Source: Streptomyces sp. WM6386
GTDB taxonomy: Bacteria > Actinomycetota > Actinomycetes > Streptomycetales > Streptomycetaceae
Length of the DNA stretch: 21,799 bases
Direction of reading: 5' to 3'
Assembly (NCBI RefSeq): GCF_000972385.1
Contig: NZ_JXTE01000101.1
Location: forward strand, 1 to 21,799
The translations under genes and the position numbers were made by a program. Shown piece by piece: positions 1 through 6,848 of this stretch. The notes under the pieces are model-generated. The model did no database searches and was not told where the DNA came from. It worked only from the letters and a program-made list of their open reading frames with translations. Positions within the stretch are counted from its first letter, which is position 1. The number at the start of each line of letters is the position of its first letter.

Positions 1-1
1 G

Positions 2-328
2 TCCGGGGCCGAGCCGGTGGCGGCGGTGCTGGTGGCGAGGGCGGTGGCGGAGGGGGCGGACGGCTTCCTGGGCGCGCTGGCGGACCGGCTCGCTGTCGGC
101 GTCTCGTCCGTCGTGGCCGTCCTGGACCCCGGGTGTGTGGTTCTCGGTGGGGAGGTCGGGCAGGCGGGCGGGGCGGAACTCGCCGCGCTCGTGGAGCGGC
201 GAGTCCGCCGGATGTCACCACTGCCGACCGAGGTACGGCCCAGCGTTCTCGGCGGTGGGGCTGTCCTGCGCGGTGCCCTGCTGACGGCACGGGACCGGGC
301 GCAGGACTACCTCTTCGCGCCCCGGTAG
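2..328 (+). CDS. ROK-family protein (sugar kinase or transcriptional repressor), C-terminal end only
   Basis: The gene enters from the left edge, and only its last 108 residues are present. The reading frame is open from base 2 to the TAG at 326-328. The piece carries a glycine-rich segment reading VLDPGCVVLGGEVGQAGG, which resembles the C-terminal ATPase-fold segment of ROK proteins (cytoplasmic sugar kinases and NagC/XylR-type repressors). The HTH, the zinc-binding cysteines and the catalytic aspartate would all lie upstream, so kinase and repressor cannot be told apart here. The gene converges on the NAD(P)-binding protein gene with 25 bases between their stops. The family call is moderately secure and the role is unknown. 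Confidence 0.7.
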   Translation, partial: SGAEPVAAVLVARAVAEGADGFLGALADRLAVGVSSVVAVLDPGCVVLGGEVGQAGGAELAALVERRVRRMSPLPTEVRPSVLGGGAVLRGALLTARDRAQDYLFAPR

Positions 329-335
329 GGGCGCG
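316..335. terminator. Hairpin over the ROK stop codon
   Basis: A perfect 8-bp stem (CGCGCCCC / GGGGCGCG) with a 4-nt loop GGTA surrounds the TAG stop. It lies between two convergent genes, so it can act in both directions. There is no T-tract, as is usual for Streptomyces terminators. Confidence 0.5.
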
Positions 336-353
336 GGGCCGTGTCAGCCGTGC

Positions 354-1103
354 TCAGCCCTCGCTGCCGAGGCTCCGCGCCAGATACTCCTCGAACGTCC
401 CCTTCCCCACGGCCTGTTCCGGCGCCAGATGCCCACCCGCCCGGAAACCGCGGTACGCCTTCCCCGTCAACGGCACGTTCACCACGGCCCGTCGACGCCC
501 CGACGCCTTCACGTAGGCCTGAGCCAGCGACTCGAACGACCGCACCTCGGGCCCACCCAGGTCCGCCACCCGCCCCGCGGGCGACCCGGCCGCCAACTCG
601 GCCAGCCGGTCCGCGACTTCGGCCACCTCGACCGGCTGGTCGCTCACCCCGGCGGGAAGCACCAGGACCGGCGACTTGGCCATCGCCCGGAGCGCCCGCA
701 CCAGCAGATCGTGGAACTGGGTCGCCCGCAGCACGGTCCACCCCAGCCCCGACTCCTCGACCTGCTTCTCCACGGCGAGCTTGGACCGGTAGTACCCGAA
801 CGGCACCCGGTCGACGCCGACGATCGAGATGTAGACCAGATGTCCCACCCCGGCCCGCCGCGCCGCCGCGATCAGGTTGACGGCCGCCTTCTCGTCGCCG
901 CCGGTCTGCGTGGTCGCGCAGTGCACGACCGTGTCCACGCCCTCGACGGCCACGTCCAGCGCGGCACCCCCCTCGCGCAGGTCGACGGCGTACGGCTGGG
1001 CGTGCCGGCTGAGCACCCGCACCTCGTGCCCGTCCGCTCGCAGCCGCTCGGCGACGAGCCGGCCGAGCGTTCCGGTACCGCCGGTCACCAGGATCGTGGT
1101 CAT
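354..1103 (-). CDS. NmrA-like / atypical SDR NAD(P)-binding protein, partner of the ECF41 sigma factor
   Basis: This is a 249-residue cytoplasmic protein of the NAD(P)H-binding, NmrA-like group of atypical short-chain dehydrogenases. The N-terminus MTTILVTGGTGTLGRLVAERL is the dinucleotide-binding beta-alpha-beta unit with the GGTGTLG loop. A YYRSKLAVEK segment near residue 125 matches the YxxxK active-site pattern. I chose the ATG at 1103 because AAGGGACGG lies a few bases upstream and the Rossmann fold begins there; an ATG at 1169 in the same frame would add 22 unlikely residues. The gene follows the ECF41 sigma gene on the same strand with 91 bases between. ECF41 genes typically sit beside a carboxymuconolactone decarboxylase, oxidoreductase or epimerase gene (COE genes), so this is probably the sigma factor's main target. 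The substrate is unknown. Confidence 0.88.
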   Translation of the reverse strand: MTTILVTGGTGTLGRLVAERLRADGHEVRVLSRHAQPYAVDLREGGAALDVAVEGVDTVVHCATTQTGGDEKAAVNLIAAARRAGVGHLVYISIVGVDRVPFGYYRSKLAVEKQVEESGLGWTVLRATQFHDLLVRALRAMAKSPVLVLPAGVSDQPVEVAEVADRLAELAAGSPAGRVADLGGPEVRSFESLAQAYVKASGRRRAVVNVPLTGKAYRGFRAGGHLAPEQAVGKGTFEEYLARSLGSEG

Positions 1104-1126
1104 GCTGTTCCGTCCCTTCGGACGCC

Positions 1127-1149
1127 GGACGCTCCCGGGTGGAGCGTCC
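1127..1149 (-). other. 9-bp hairpin in the leader of the NAD(P)-binding protein gene
   Basis: GGACGCTCC (1127-1135) and GGAGCGTCC (1141-1149) form a perfect 9-bp stem with a 5-nt loop. It lies just after the expected start point of the ECF41-type promoter and ends 23 bases before the ATG. It could stop read-through from the sigma gene, stabilise the leader mRNA or bind a regulator. The sequence does not decide between these. Confidence 0.5.
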
Positions 1150-1161
1150 CTCACCAGCTGA

Positions 1162-1189
1162 GACCACATACCCCCGGCGAAATGTGACA
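1162..1189 (-). promoter_or_regulatory. Candidate ECF41-type promoter for the NAD(P)-binding protein gene
   Basis: On the minus strand TGTCACA (1189-1183) is followed after 17 bases by GGTC (1165-1162). The published ECF41 consensus is TGTCACA for the -35 and CGTC for the -10, so the -35 matches fully and the -10 in 3 of 4 positions. The -35 lies 5 bases beyond the sigma stop codon and about 80 bases before the ATG of the oxidoreductase gene, where an ECF41 target promoter is expected. I saw no other TGTCACA placed upstream of a gene in the window. Confidence 0.6.
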
Positions 1190-1194
1190 GGCCA

Positions 1195-2082
1195 CTACGG
1201 GTGGGCGAGCTGACCGCGCACGAATTCCAGTTTGTCCGGGTTCAATACGGCCCGCATGTCGCCGATCAGCCCGTCCCGCGCCTCGAAGGTCACCAGGGCG
1301 GCGAGCGCCTCGCCCGCCCACAGGGCGACCCCTGTCCCGCCGTTGACCTCGGCCGTCGTGAACCGCAGGGCCCGGCCCCACTTCTCGAACGCACCCAGCA
1401 GGAAGCGGATGACCTTCTCGCGTCCTTCGACCGGCCGCAGGGCCGCGGACACCTTGCCGCCGCCGTCGCTCCACCAGGTCGCGTCGGCCGCGAGCAGTTT
1501 CTCCAGACCGGAGAGATCGCCCTCCCGGGCCGCGGCGACGAACGAGGCGACCAGCTCCTCCCGCCGATCGGGCGCGGCCTCGAACCGCGACTCGGGCTCA
1601 CCCACCCGCTGTACCGCCCTGCGGTGCAACTGACGGCAGTTGGCCTCGCTCAGATCGAGTACGTCGGCGATCGCCCGGTATCCGTAGGCGAACGCCTCCC
1701 GCAGCACGTACACCGCCCGCTCGGTCGGCGTGAGCCGCTCCAGCAGGACCATTACCGCCATCGACACCGCGTCGCGCTGCTCGGCGGACTCCAGAGGGCC
1801 GAGCGTGCCGTCCGACGTGACGACGGGCTCCGGCAGCCAGCTCCCGACGTAGGTCTCGCGCCGCGCCCTGGCCGAGGTCAGCCGGGTCAGGCAGAGATTG
1901 GTGACGACCTTCGCGAGCCAGGCCCCGAGGCGCTCGATACCGGCCCGGTCGGCGCCGCTGAAGCGCAGATAGGCGTCCTGGACGGTGTCCTCGGCCTCTT
2001 CCGCCGAGCCCAGCATGCGATAGGCCAGGCCGAACAGCCGCGGACGATGGCTCTCGAACTCGTCGGCGAACGCACTCGTCAT
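1195..2082 (-). CDS. ECF41-family RNA polymerase sigma factor with C-terminal SnoaL-like domain (SigJ-like)
   Basis: A 295-residue sigma factor. Region 2 spans about residues 8-75 and region 4 about 105-160, with the helix-turn-helix near YRAIADVLDLSEANCRQL. A SnoaL/NTF2-like domain fills residues 175-295. Three signatures of the ECF41 group are present: WLPEP (82-86) in the linker, DGGGK (206-210) and NPDKL (281-285). In this group the fused domain takes the place of a separate anti-sigma factor and tunes activity, and no anti-sigma gene is visible here. The ATG at 2082 is chosen because AGGGTGA lies about 8 bases upstream; a GTG at 2091 would overlap that sequence. The partner oxidoreductase gene follows. 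The gene's own promoter resembles a chitinase promoter, not an ECF41 promoter. The inducing signal is unknown. Confidence 0.93.
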   Translation of the reverse strand: MTSAFADEFESHRPRLFGLAYRMLGSAEEAEDTVQDAYLRFSGADRAGIERLGAWLAKVVTNLCLTRLTSARARRETYVGSWLPEPVVTSDGTLGPLESAEQRDAVSMAVMVLLERLTPTERAVYVLREAFAYGYRAIADVLDLSEANCRQLHRRAVQRVGEPESRFEAAPDRREELVASFVAAAREGDLSGLEKLLAADATWWSDGGGKVSAALRPVEGREKVIRFLLGAFEKWGRALRFTTAEVNGGTGVALWAGEALAALVTFEARDGLIGDMRAVLNPDKLEFVRGQLAHP

Positions 2083-2116
2083 GCCTGTCACCCTGCCATG
2101 CCCGAGCGGTGAGGGA

Positions 2117-2154
2117 CCCGGCGGCGGGCAAGGGCCGTCGTCACCGCCGCCGGG
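2117..2154 (-). repeat. 11-bp inverted repeat in the sigma gene leader
   Basis: CCCGGCGGCGG (2117-2127) and CCGCCGCCGGG (2144-2154) are perfect inverted copies separated by 16 bases. If the promoter at 2167-2196 is real, this hairpin starts a few bases after the transcription start and lies 35 bases before the sigma ATG. It could be an attenuator, a terminator left from a former neighbour, or an mRNA-stabilising structure. Confidence 0.5.
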
Positions 2155-2166
2155 CCGTCTGCGGAG

Positions 2167-2196
2167 ATCCAAAAAGGACTAGACCAGAGGGTGCAA
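2167..2196 (-). promoter_or_regulatory. Candidate promoter of the ECF41 gene with a DasR-like box in the spacer
   Basis: On the minus strand TTGCAC (2196-2191), an 18-base spacer and TTGGAT (2172-2167) give a plausible -35/-10 pair. The spacer contains TCTGGTCTAGTCCTTT (2188-2173), which matches the DasR-element consensus ACTGGTCTAGACCACT at 12 of 16 positions. The core GGTCTAGTCC is identical to that in the chitinase promoter at 16951-16960 and sits at nearly the same place in the spacer. DasR is the GntR-type N-acetylglucosamine-responsive repressor of Streptomyces chitinase genes. The pattern is seen directly; DasR binding is inferred. Confidence 0.5.
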
Positions 2197-2307
2197 CAGG
2201 TCGGGCGGGTTGAGAAGTCCAGCGACACCACCTGTGAGCCACTCCACATCACTCACCCGTATGGACCTCGATCAGCCGTGGCACACTGGCTCTGTACCTT
2301 TAAAGCA

Positions 2308-2434
2308 GCGCACTCCGGGGTCGGTGAAAGTCCGAACCGGCGGTTACAGTCCGCGACCCGGTCACTTCCAGTGGCCGGTTGACCAGGTGAAATTCCTGGA
2401 CCGACGGTTAAAGTCCGGATGGGAGGCAGTGCGC
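2308..2434 (+). promoter_or_regulatory. FMN riboswitch (RFN element)
   Basis: This is a full FMN aptamer. P1 is closed by GCGCACT (2308-2314) and AGTGCGC (2428-2434). Between them are the conserved blocks of the family: a GGTGAAAGTCC-type hairpin, ACCGGCGGTTACAGTCCGCGAC, GGTGAAATTCC, GACCGACGGTTAAAGTCCGGATGGGAG. It senses flavin mononucleotide and lies 148 bases upstream of ribE. Nothing coding precedes it on this strand back to the divergent sigma gene, so the operon promoter must lie within about 2197-2307. I could not pick convincing -35/-10 boxes there. The distance to the start codon and the absence of a clear intrinsic terminator favour control of translation. Confidence 0.95.
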
Positions 2435-2543
2435 GGCGGGCGGGCATTCGTGCGCGCCGCCGTATCTACTCGTCCATGTGGGCGGGTCTGTCCGGCGTCG
2501 CCCCCAGTGCTCTCGCTCGTTCACTCTGTCGTCATCGACAGCC

Positions 2544-2579
2544 CCGGAGTCCGTGCCCCGATGTGGCAGGAGGACCCGG
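2544..2579 (+). promoter_or_regulatory. Ribosome-binding-site hairpin of ribE, likely riboswitch expression platform
   Basis: CCGG-A-GTCC (2544-2552) pairs with GGACCCGG (2572-2579) in 8 bp with one bulged A. This covers the second half of the Shine-Dalgarno sequence AGGAGG (2568-2573). CCGGAGT (2544-2550) is also complementary to ACTCCGG (2312-2318), which overlaps the 5' strand of aptamer P1. The two pairings exclude each other, which would couple FMN binding to closing of the ribosome binding site. The complementarity is seen; the mechanism is inferred. Confidence 0.5.
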
Positions 2580-2582
2580 GAA

Positions 2583-3188
2583 GTGTTCACCGGAATCGTC
2601 GAAGAGCTGGGCGAGATCACCGCCGTCGAGAACCTCGGCGATGCGTGTCGCTTCCGCCTGCGAGGCCCCGTCGTCACCGAGGGCGCGAAGCACGGTGACT
2701 CGATCGCCGTCAACGGCGTCTGCCTCACCGTCGTCGAGCACGAGGGCGACGAGTTCACCGCCGACGTCATGGCAGAGACCCTCGACCGCTCCAGTCTCGG
2801 CGCCCTCGCCGTCGGCTCCCGCGTCAACCTCGAACGCCCCACCGCCGTGGGCGCCCGTCTCGGCGGCCACATCGTGCAGGGCCATGTCGACGGCACCGGC
2901 CAGGTCCTGGAGCGCAAGCCGTCCGAGAACTGGGAGATCGTCAAGGTCTCCCTCCCCGCGGACCTCGCGCGCTACGTCGTGGAGAAGGGCTCCATCACCG
3001 TCGACGGCATCAGCCTCACCGTCGTCGACGCCGGCCCCGACTACTTCACCGTCAGCCTCATCCCGACCACCCTCGACCTGACCACGCTCGGCCACAAGCA
3101 GCCCGGCGACCCGGTCAACCTCGAGGTCGACGTCGTCGCCAAGTACGTCGAGCGGCTTCTCGCGAGCACCCAGGGAGCGGGCCGGTGA
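2583..3188 (+). CDS. ribE: Riboflavin synthase (alpha chain)
   Basis: A 201-residue enzyme that converts two 6,7-dimethyl-8-ribityllumazine molecules into riboflavin and the pyrimidinedione precursor, the last step of riboflavin synthesis. Two tandem lumazine-binding domains are visible: residues 1 to about 97, starting FTGIVEELG with [13 protein letters not shown], and about 98-195 with [10 protein letters not shown] and [12 protein letters not shown]. The GTG at 2583 is chosen because AGGAGG lies 9 bases upstream and family members start with (M)FTGIVE; longer forms in the same frame begin inside the riboswitch leader. The length is normal for the family. It is the first gene of the riboswitch-controlled operon and overlaps ribM by 4 bases (GTGA), which suggests coupled translation. 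Confidence 0.97.
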   Translation: MFTGIVEELGEITAVENLGDACRFRLRGPVVTEGAKHGDSIAVNGVCLTVVEHEGDEFTADVMAETLDRSSLGALAVGSRVNLERPTAVGARLGGHIVQGHVDGTGQVLERKPSENWEIVKVSLPADLARYVVEKGSITVDGISLTVVDAGPDYFTVSLIPTTLDLTTLGHKQPGDPVNLEVDVVAKYVERLLASTQGAGR

Positions 3189-3826
3189 ACTGGCTGAACT
3201 CCGAGGCGTTCACCGCCTTCGACCAGCACATCCTCTGGTCGGACATGATCGGCAACATCACCGGCCTGGTCGCCCTCGCCCTCGGCTGGCGGCGCTCCAT
3301 CTGGAGCTGGCCCGTGCAGTTCCTGGCCGGCCTCATCCTCTTCGGCGCGTTCTACGGCCATCTGACCGGCAGCGCGGGCAAGCAGGCGATCGTCATGGTC
3401 GTAGCGCTGTACGGCTGGTGGCAGTGGAACCGGAAGAAGGGCGAGACCGGCGACGGCCACATCGCCCCGCGGTTCGCCACCTGGACCGAGCGCGCGGTGA
3501 TGGTCGGCGCGGCCGCCGTCGGCACCGTCGCGGTCGCCCTGCTCTTCAAGGCGTACCCGAGTCTGTCCTGGGACCCTTGGCCGGACGCCTACATCTTCGT
3601 CGGCACCATCGTCGCCATGTACGCCCAGGCACGCGGCATGGTCGAGTTCTGGTTCGCCTGGCTCCTGGTCGACCTGGTCGGCGTCCCCCTCAACTTCGCC
3701 AACGGCTACGCCTTCTCCGGCTTCGTCTACGTCATCTACGGCGCGCTCGTCCTGTGGGGCATGCGCGACTGGTGGCTGCGCTCCCGCCAGGGCACGCGGC
3801 CCGCTCTGGAAGGAGCGCCGGCATGA
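3185..3826 (+). CDS. ribM: Riboflavin transporter RibM (PnuC family)
   Basis: A 213-residue membrane protein of the PnuC/SWEET-like vitamin transporter family. Several hydrophobic helices are visible, with the tryptophan-rich [11 protein letters not shown] segment near residue 78 and [21 protein letters not shown] near 160-180, the latter resembling the conserved substrate-binding helix of PnuC proteins. Its place inside an FMN-riboswitch operon points to flavin uptake and not nicotinamide riboside; the RibM described in Streptomyces davawensis has the same context and imports riboflavin by facilitated diffusion. The GTG start overlaps the ribE stop, and the gene ends with a 4-base ATGA overlap with ribBA. 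Confidence 0.9.
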   Translation: MNWLNSEAFTAFDQHILWSDMIGNITGLVALALGWRRSIWSWPVQFLAGLILFGAFYGHLTGSAGKQAIVMVVALYGWWQWNRKKGETGDGHIAPRFATWTERAVMVGAAAVGTVAVALLFKAYPSLSWDPWPDAYIFVGTIVAMYAQARGMVEFWFAWLLVDLVGVPLNFANGYAFSGFVYVIYGALVLWGMRDWWLRSRQGTRPALEGAPA

Positions 3827-5118
3827 GCACGGCACCGATCCTGTACAGCACGGACGGCATCGAGGACCTCACGCTCGACCCGATCGAGCAGGCCATCGCC
3901 GACATCGCCGCCGGCCGCCCGATCGTCGTGGTCGACGACGAGGACCGGGAGAACGAGGGCGACCTCGTCATCGCCGCGGAGAAGGCGACCCCCGAGATCG
4001 TCGCCTTCATGATGAGCGAGTGCCGTGGCCTGATCTGCGCCCCCATGGAGGGCGAGGAGCTGGAGCGACTCGAACTGCCGCAGATGGTCGCGGACAACAC
4101 CGAGTCGATGAAGACCGCGTTCACGGTCTCCGTGGACGCCTCCGCCGCCCACGGGGTGAGCACCGGCATCTCGGCCGCCGACCGCGCGACCACGCTCCGG
4201 CTGCTGGCGGGCGGCGACGCCGAGCCCACCGACTTCGTGCGCCCCGGCCACGTCTTCCCGCTCCGCGCCAAGGCCGGCGGGGTCCTGACGCGCAACGGCC
4301 ACACGGAGGCCGCCGTCGACCTCGCCCGGCTCGCGGGCCTGCGCCCGGCCGGCGCCATCGTCGAGATCGCCGGCGAGGACGGCCGTATGCTGCGGCTGCC
4401 CGAGCTGATCCCGTTCGCCCGCAAGCACGGCCTGACGATCATCTCCATCGAGGACCTGATCGCCTACCGCCGGACCGCCGAGCCCACGGTCCGCCGCGAG
4501 GCCGAGGTCCACCTCCCCACCTCCCACGGCGAGTTCACGGCGTACGGCTACCGCTCCACCGTCGACGGCGTCGAGCACGTCGCCCTCGTCCACGGCGAGA
4601 TCGGCGACGGCGAGGACGTCCTGGTGCGCGTCCACTCCGAGTGCCTGACCGGCGACATCTTCGGCTCCGCGCGCTGCGACTGCGGACCCCAGCTGGACGC
4701 CTCCCTGGCGCGCATACAGGACGAGGGCAGGGGAGTGGTGGTCTATCTGCGCGGCCATGAGGGGCGCGGCATCGGCCTGGTCTCCAAGCTGCGCGCGTAC
4801 GAGCTCCAGGAGCGCGGCCGCGACACCCTCGACGCCAACCTGGAGCTCGGTCTGCCCGCCGACGCCCGGGACTACGGCGCGGGCGCCCAGATCCTCGAGG
4901 ACCTCGGTGTGCGCAGTGTGCGCCTGATGACCAACAACCCCGACAAGTCCGACGCCCTTCTGCGCCACGGCCTCAAGGTCAACGGACGGGAGCCGATGCC
5001 GGTACAGGCGGGCGAGCACAACCTCACCTACCTGCGGACCAAGCGGGACCGGATGGGACACGACCTGCCCTGGCTGGACACGGCCGCGCCGTCGACATCC
5101 ACCTGCAGCAACCAGTAA
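3823..5118 (+). CDS. ribBA: Bifunctional 3,4-dihydroxy-2-butanone-4-phosphate synthase / GTP cyclohydrolase II
   Basis: A 431-residue fusion that supplies both precursors of the lumazine. The N-terminal RibB domain (about 20-215) makes dihydroxybutanone phosphate from ribulose 5-phosphate and has the acidic loop [10 protein letters not shown] (38-47) and the [15 protein letters not shown] motif (158-172). The C-terminal RibA domain (about 222-420) opens GTP; it has the zinc ligands C274, C285 and C287 in HSECLTGD and RCDCG, the GHEGRGIGL loop (311-319), DYGAGAQIL (350-358) and NNPDK (371-375). All key residues are present. The ATG at 3823 has GGAAGGAG about 8 bases upstream. No ribD (deaminase/reductase) gene is in the window, so that step must be encoded elsewhere. 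Confidence 0.97.
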   Translation: MSTAPILYSTDGIEDLTLDPIEQAIADIAAGRPIVVVDDEDRENEGDLVIAAEKATPEIVAFMMSECRGLICAPMEGEELERLELPQMVADNTESMKTAFTVSVDASAAHGVSTGISAADRATTLRLLAGGDAEPTDFVRPGHVFPLRAKAGGVLTRNGHTEAAVDLARLAGLRPAGAIVEIAGEDGRMLRLPELIPFARKHGLTIISIEDLIAYRRTAEPTVRREAEVHLPTSHGEFTAYGYRSTVDGVEHVALVHGEIGDGEDVLVRVHSECLTGDIFGSARCDCGPQLDASLARIQDEGRGVVVYLRGHEGRGIGLVSKLRAYELQERGRDTLDANLELGLPADARDYGAGAQILEDLGVRSVRLMTNNPDKSDALLRHGLKVNGREPMPVQAGEHNLTYLRTKRDRMGHDLPWLDTAAPSTSTCSNQ

Positions 5119-5135
5119 CGAGGAGATCAGAGAAC

Positions 5136-5621
5136 GTGAGCGGCAAGGGTGCACCGGAGCTGTCCGTACGCAACGTGGGTGACCTGCGGGTCGCCGTAAT
5201 CGCGGCGCAGTGGCACGAGAAGGTGATGGACGGTCTGGTGGACGGCGCCCTGCGCGCCCTGCACGACCTGGGGATCGACGAGCCGACCCTCCTGCGGGTC
5301 CCCGGCACCTGGGAGCTCCCGGTCGTCGCCAAGGTCCTCGCGGGCCGCGGCTACGACGCGATCGTCGCCCTTGGCGTCGTGATCCGCGGCGGCACCCCCC
5401 ACTTCGAGTACGTCTGCCAGGGCGTGACCCAGGGCCTCACCCAGGTCTCCGTCGACACCGGCGTCCCCATCGGCATGGGCGTGCTGACCTGCGACACCGA
5501 GGAGCAGGCCCTGGACCGCGCGGGCATCGAGGGCTCCAACGAGGACAAGGGGCACGAGGCGGTGACGGCGGCGGTGGCGACGGCGGCCACCCTCCGCTCA
5601 GTATCTGAACCGTGGCGCTGA
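5136..5621 (+). CDS. ribH: 6,7-dimethyl-8-ribityllumazine synthase
   Basis: A 161-residue cytoplasmic enzyme that condenses dihydroxybutanone phosphate with the ribitylaminopyrimidine to give the lumazine used by RibE. It contains [12 protein letters not shown] (55-66), [15 protein letters not shown] (80-94) with the catalytic histidine at 89, and [16 protein letters not shown] (115-130). Family members form pentamers or 60-mer capsids. The GTG start at 5136 follows AGGAGATCAG, 17 bases after the ribBA stop, so it belongs to the same operon. Its stop codon overlaps a possible promoter for hisE. Confidence 0.96.
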   Translation: MSGKGAPELSVRNVGDLRVAVIAAQWHEKVMDGLVDGALRALHDLGIDEPTLLRVPGTWELPVVAKVLAGRGYDAIVALGVVIRGGTPHFEYVCQGVTQGLTQVSVDTGVPIGMGVLTCDTEEQALDRAGIEGSNEDKGHEAVTAAVATAATLRSVSEPWR

Positions 5622-5645
5622 CCGAACCCGGGTGTGGCATAGGCT
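5618..5645 (+). promoter_or_regulatory. Possible promoter for hisE
   Basis: CTGACC (5618-5623), 16 bases, TAGGCT (5640-5645) resembles a principal-sigma-factor promoter. Transcription would start a few bases before the hisE ATG at 5656, giving a leaderless or nearly leaderless message. That would fit the weak ribosome binding site there and would free hisE and hisG from the FMN riboswitch. Confidence 0.4.
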
Positions 5646-5655
5646 GAGCGTCACC

Positions 5656-5928
5656 ATGTCCAATAAGACGTTCGAGGAGCTCTTCACCGAGCTCCAGCAG
5701 AAGGCCGCCACCGGCGACCCCGCCACTTCCCGCACCGCAGAGCTGGTCGGCAAGGGTGTCCATGCCATCGGCAAGAAGGTCGTCGAAGAGGCCGCAGAGG
5801 TCTGGATGGCCGCCGAGTACGAGGGCAAGGAGGCGGCCGCAGAGGAGATCTCGCAGCTGCTGTACCACGTCCAGGTGATGATGGTCGCCCGCGGAATCTC
5901 GCTGGACGACGTCTACGCCCATCTGTAA
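5656..5928 (+). CDS. hisE: Phosphoribosyl-ATP pyrophosphohydrolase
   Basis: A 90-residue enzyme of the MazG/HisE all-alpha NTP pyrophosphatase fold. It removes pyrophosphate from phosphoribosyl-ATP, the second step of histidine synthesis. [15 protein letters not shown] (40-54) supplies the metal-binding glutamates, and [14 protein letters not shown] (63-76) is the second metal-site helix. The latter has Q where E. coli HisE has D in SDLMYH; mycobacterial HisE, from memory, also reads EISQLLY, so this is an actinobacterial variant and not damage. The ATG at 5656 is preferred over one at 5632, because family members begin at KTFEELF. It is followed by hisG after 48 bases. Confidence 0.95.
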   Translation: MSNKTFEELFTELQQKAATGDPATSRTAELVGKGVHAIGKKVVEEAAEVWMAAEYEGKEAAAEEISQLLYHVQVMMVARGISLDDVYAHL

Positions 5929-5976
5929 AACCTTTCGAGACAGTTCACCCCATTTCACGCGAAGGAAGCCGACCTC

Positions 5977-6834
5977 ATGCTGCGCATCGCCGTCCCCAAC
6001 AAGGGTTCCCTGTCAGGCCCTGCGGCGGAGATGCTGCATGAGGCCGGCTACCAGCAGCGCCGGGAGTCCAAGGAGCTGCGGATCGTCGACCCGGTCAACG
6101 AGGTCGAGTTCTTCTACCTCCGCCCCCGCGACATCGCGATCTACGTCTCCTCCGGCCGCCTCGACATCGGCATCACCGGCCGCGACCTGCTGATCGACTC
6201 CGGTGCCAAGGCCGAGGAGATCCTCCCGCTCGGCTTCGCCCGCTCCACCTTCCGCTTCGCCGCCAAGCCGGGCACGGCCGGCGGCGTCGAGGACCTCAAG
6301 GGCAAGACGGTCGCCACCTCCTACGAGGGCATCGTCGAGGGCCACCTCGCCGACAGCGGCGTCGACGCCTCCGTCGTCCACCTCGACGGCGCCGTCGAGA
6401 CCGCCATCGAACTCGGTGTCGCCGAGGTCATCGCGGACGTCGTCGAGACCGGCACCTCGCTGCGCAACGCGGGCCTGGAGGTCTTCGGCGAGCCGATCAT
6501 GAAGTCCGAGGCGATCGTGATCCGCCGCGTGGACGCCGACACCTCCTCGGAGAACGAGCCCAAGGTGCAGCAGTTCCTGCGCCGCCTCCAGGGCGTCCTC
6601 GTGGCCCGGACGTACGTGATGATGGACTACGACTGCCGGGTCGAGCAGCTCGAGAAGGCGGTGGCGCTCACGCCGGGCCTGGAGTCCCCGACCGTCTCCC
6701 CGCTGCACAACGAGGGCTGGGTCGCCGTCCGTGCGATGGTCCCGGCCAAGGAAGCGCAGCGGATCATGGACGACCTGTACGACATCGGCGCGCGGGCCAT
6801 CCTGACGACGTCCATCCACGCCTGCCGTCTCTGA
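5977..6834 (+). CDS. hisG: ATP phosphoribosyltransferase (long form)
   Basis: A 285-residue enzyme that joins ATP and PRPP in the first, feedback-controlled step of histidine synthesis. The PRPP-binding signature ADVVETGTSLRNAGL is at 153-167. Residues from about 211 form the extra regulatory domain of long-form HisG, which binds histidine, so no HisZ partner is needed. The ATG at 5977 follows GAAGGA at a good distance. The gene lies directly after hisE, so the products of the two genes catalyse consecutive reactions; the other his genes are not in the window. Confidence 0.96.
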   Translation: MLRIAVPNKGSLSGPAAEMLHEAGYQQRRESKELRIVDPVNEVEFFYLRPRDIAIYVSSGRLDIGITGRDLLIDSGAKAEEILPLGFARSTFRFAAKPGTAGGVEDLKGKTVATSYEGIVEGHLADSGVDASVVHLDGAVETAIELGVAEVIADVVETGTSLRNAGLEVFGEPIMKSEAIVIRRVDADTSSENEPKVQQFLRRLQGVLVARTYVMMDYDCRVEQLEKAVALTPGLESPTVSPLHNEGWVAVRAMVPAKEAQRIMDDLYDIGARAILTTSIHACRL

Positions 6835-6848
6835 GGGGCCGCGCAGCC

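Noticed and set aside
2085..2091. TGTCACC on the plus strand as a second ECF41 element
   Set aside because: It is on the wrong strand for the sigma gene, has no CGTC at the right distance and lies over its ribosome binding site.
2191..2382. Open frame of 63 residues overlapping the riboswitch
   Set aside because: It runs through the conserved FMN aptamer, has no ribosome binding site and resembles no protein.
2478..2582. N-terminal extension of riboflavin synthase
   Set aside because: The family starts at (M)FTGIVE, and AGGAGG lies just before the GTG at 2583; the extra codons are leader sequence.
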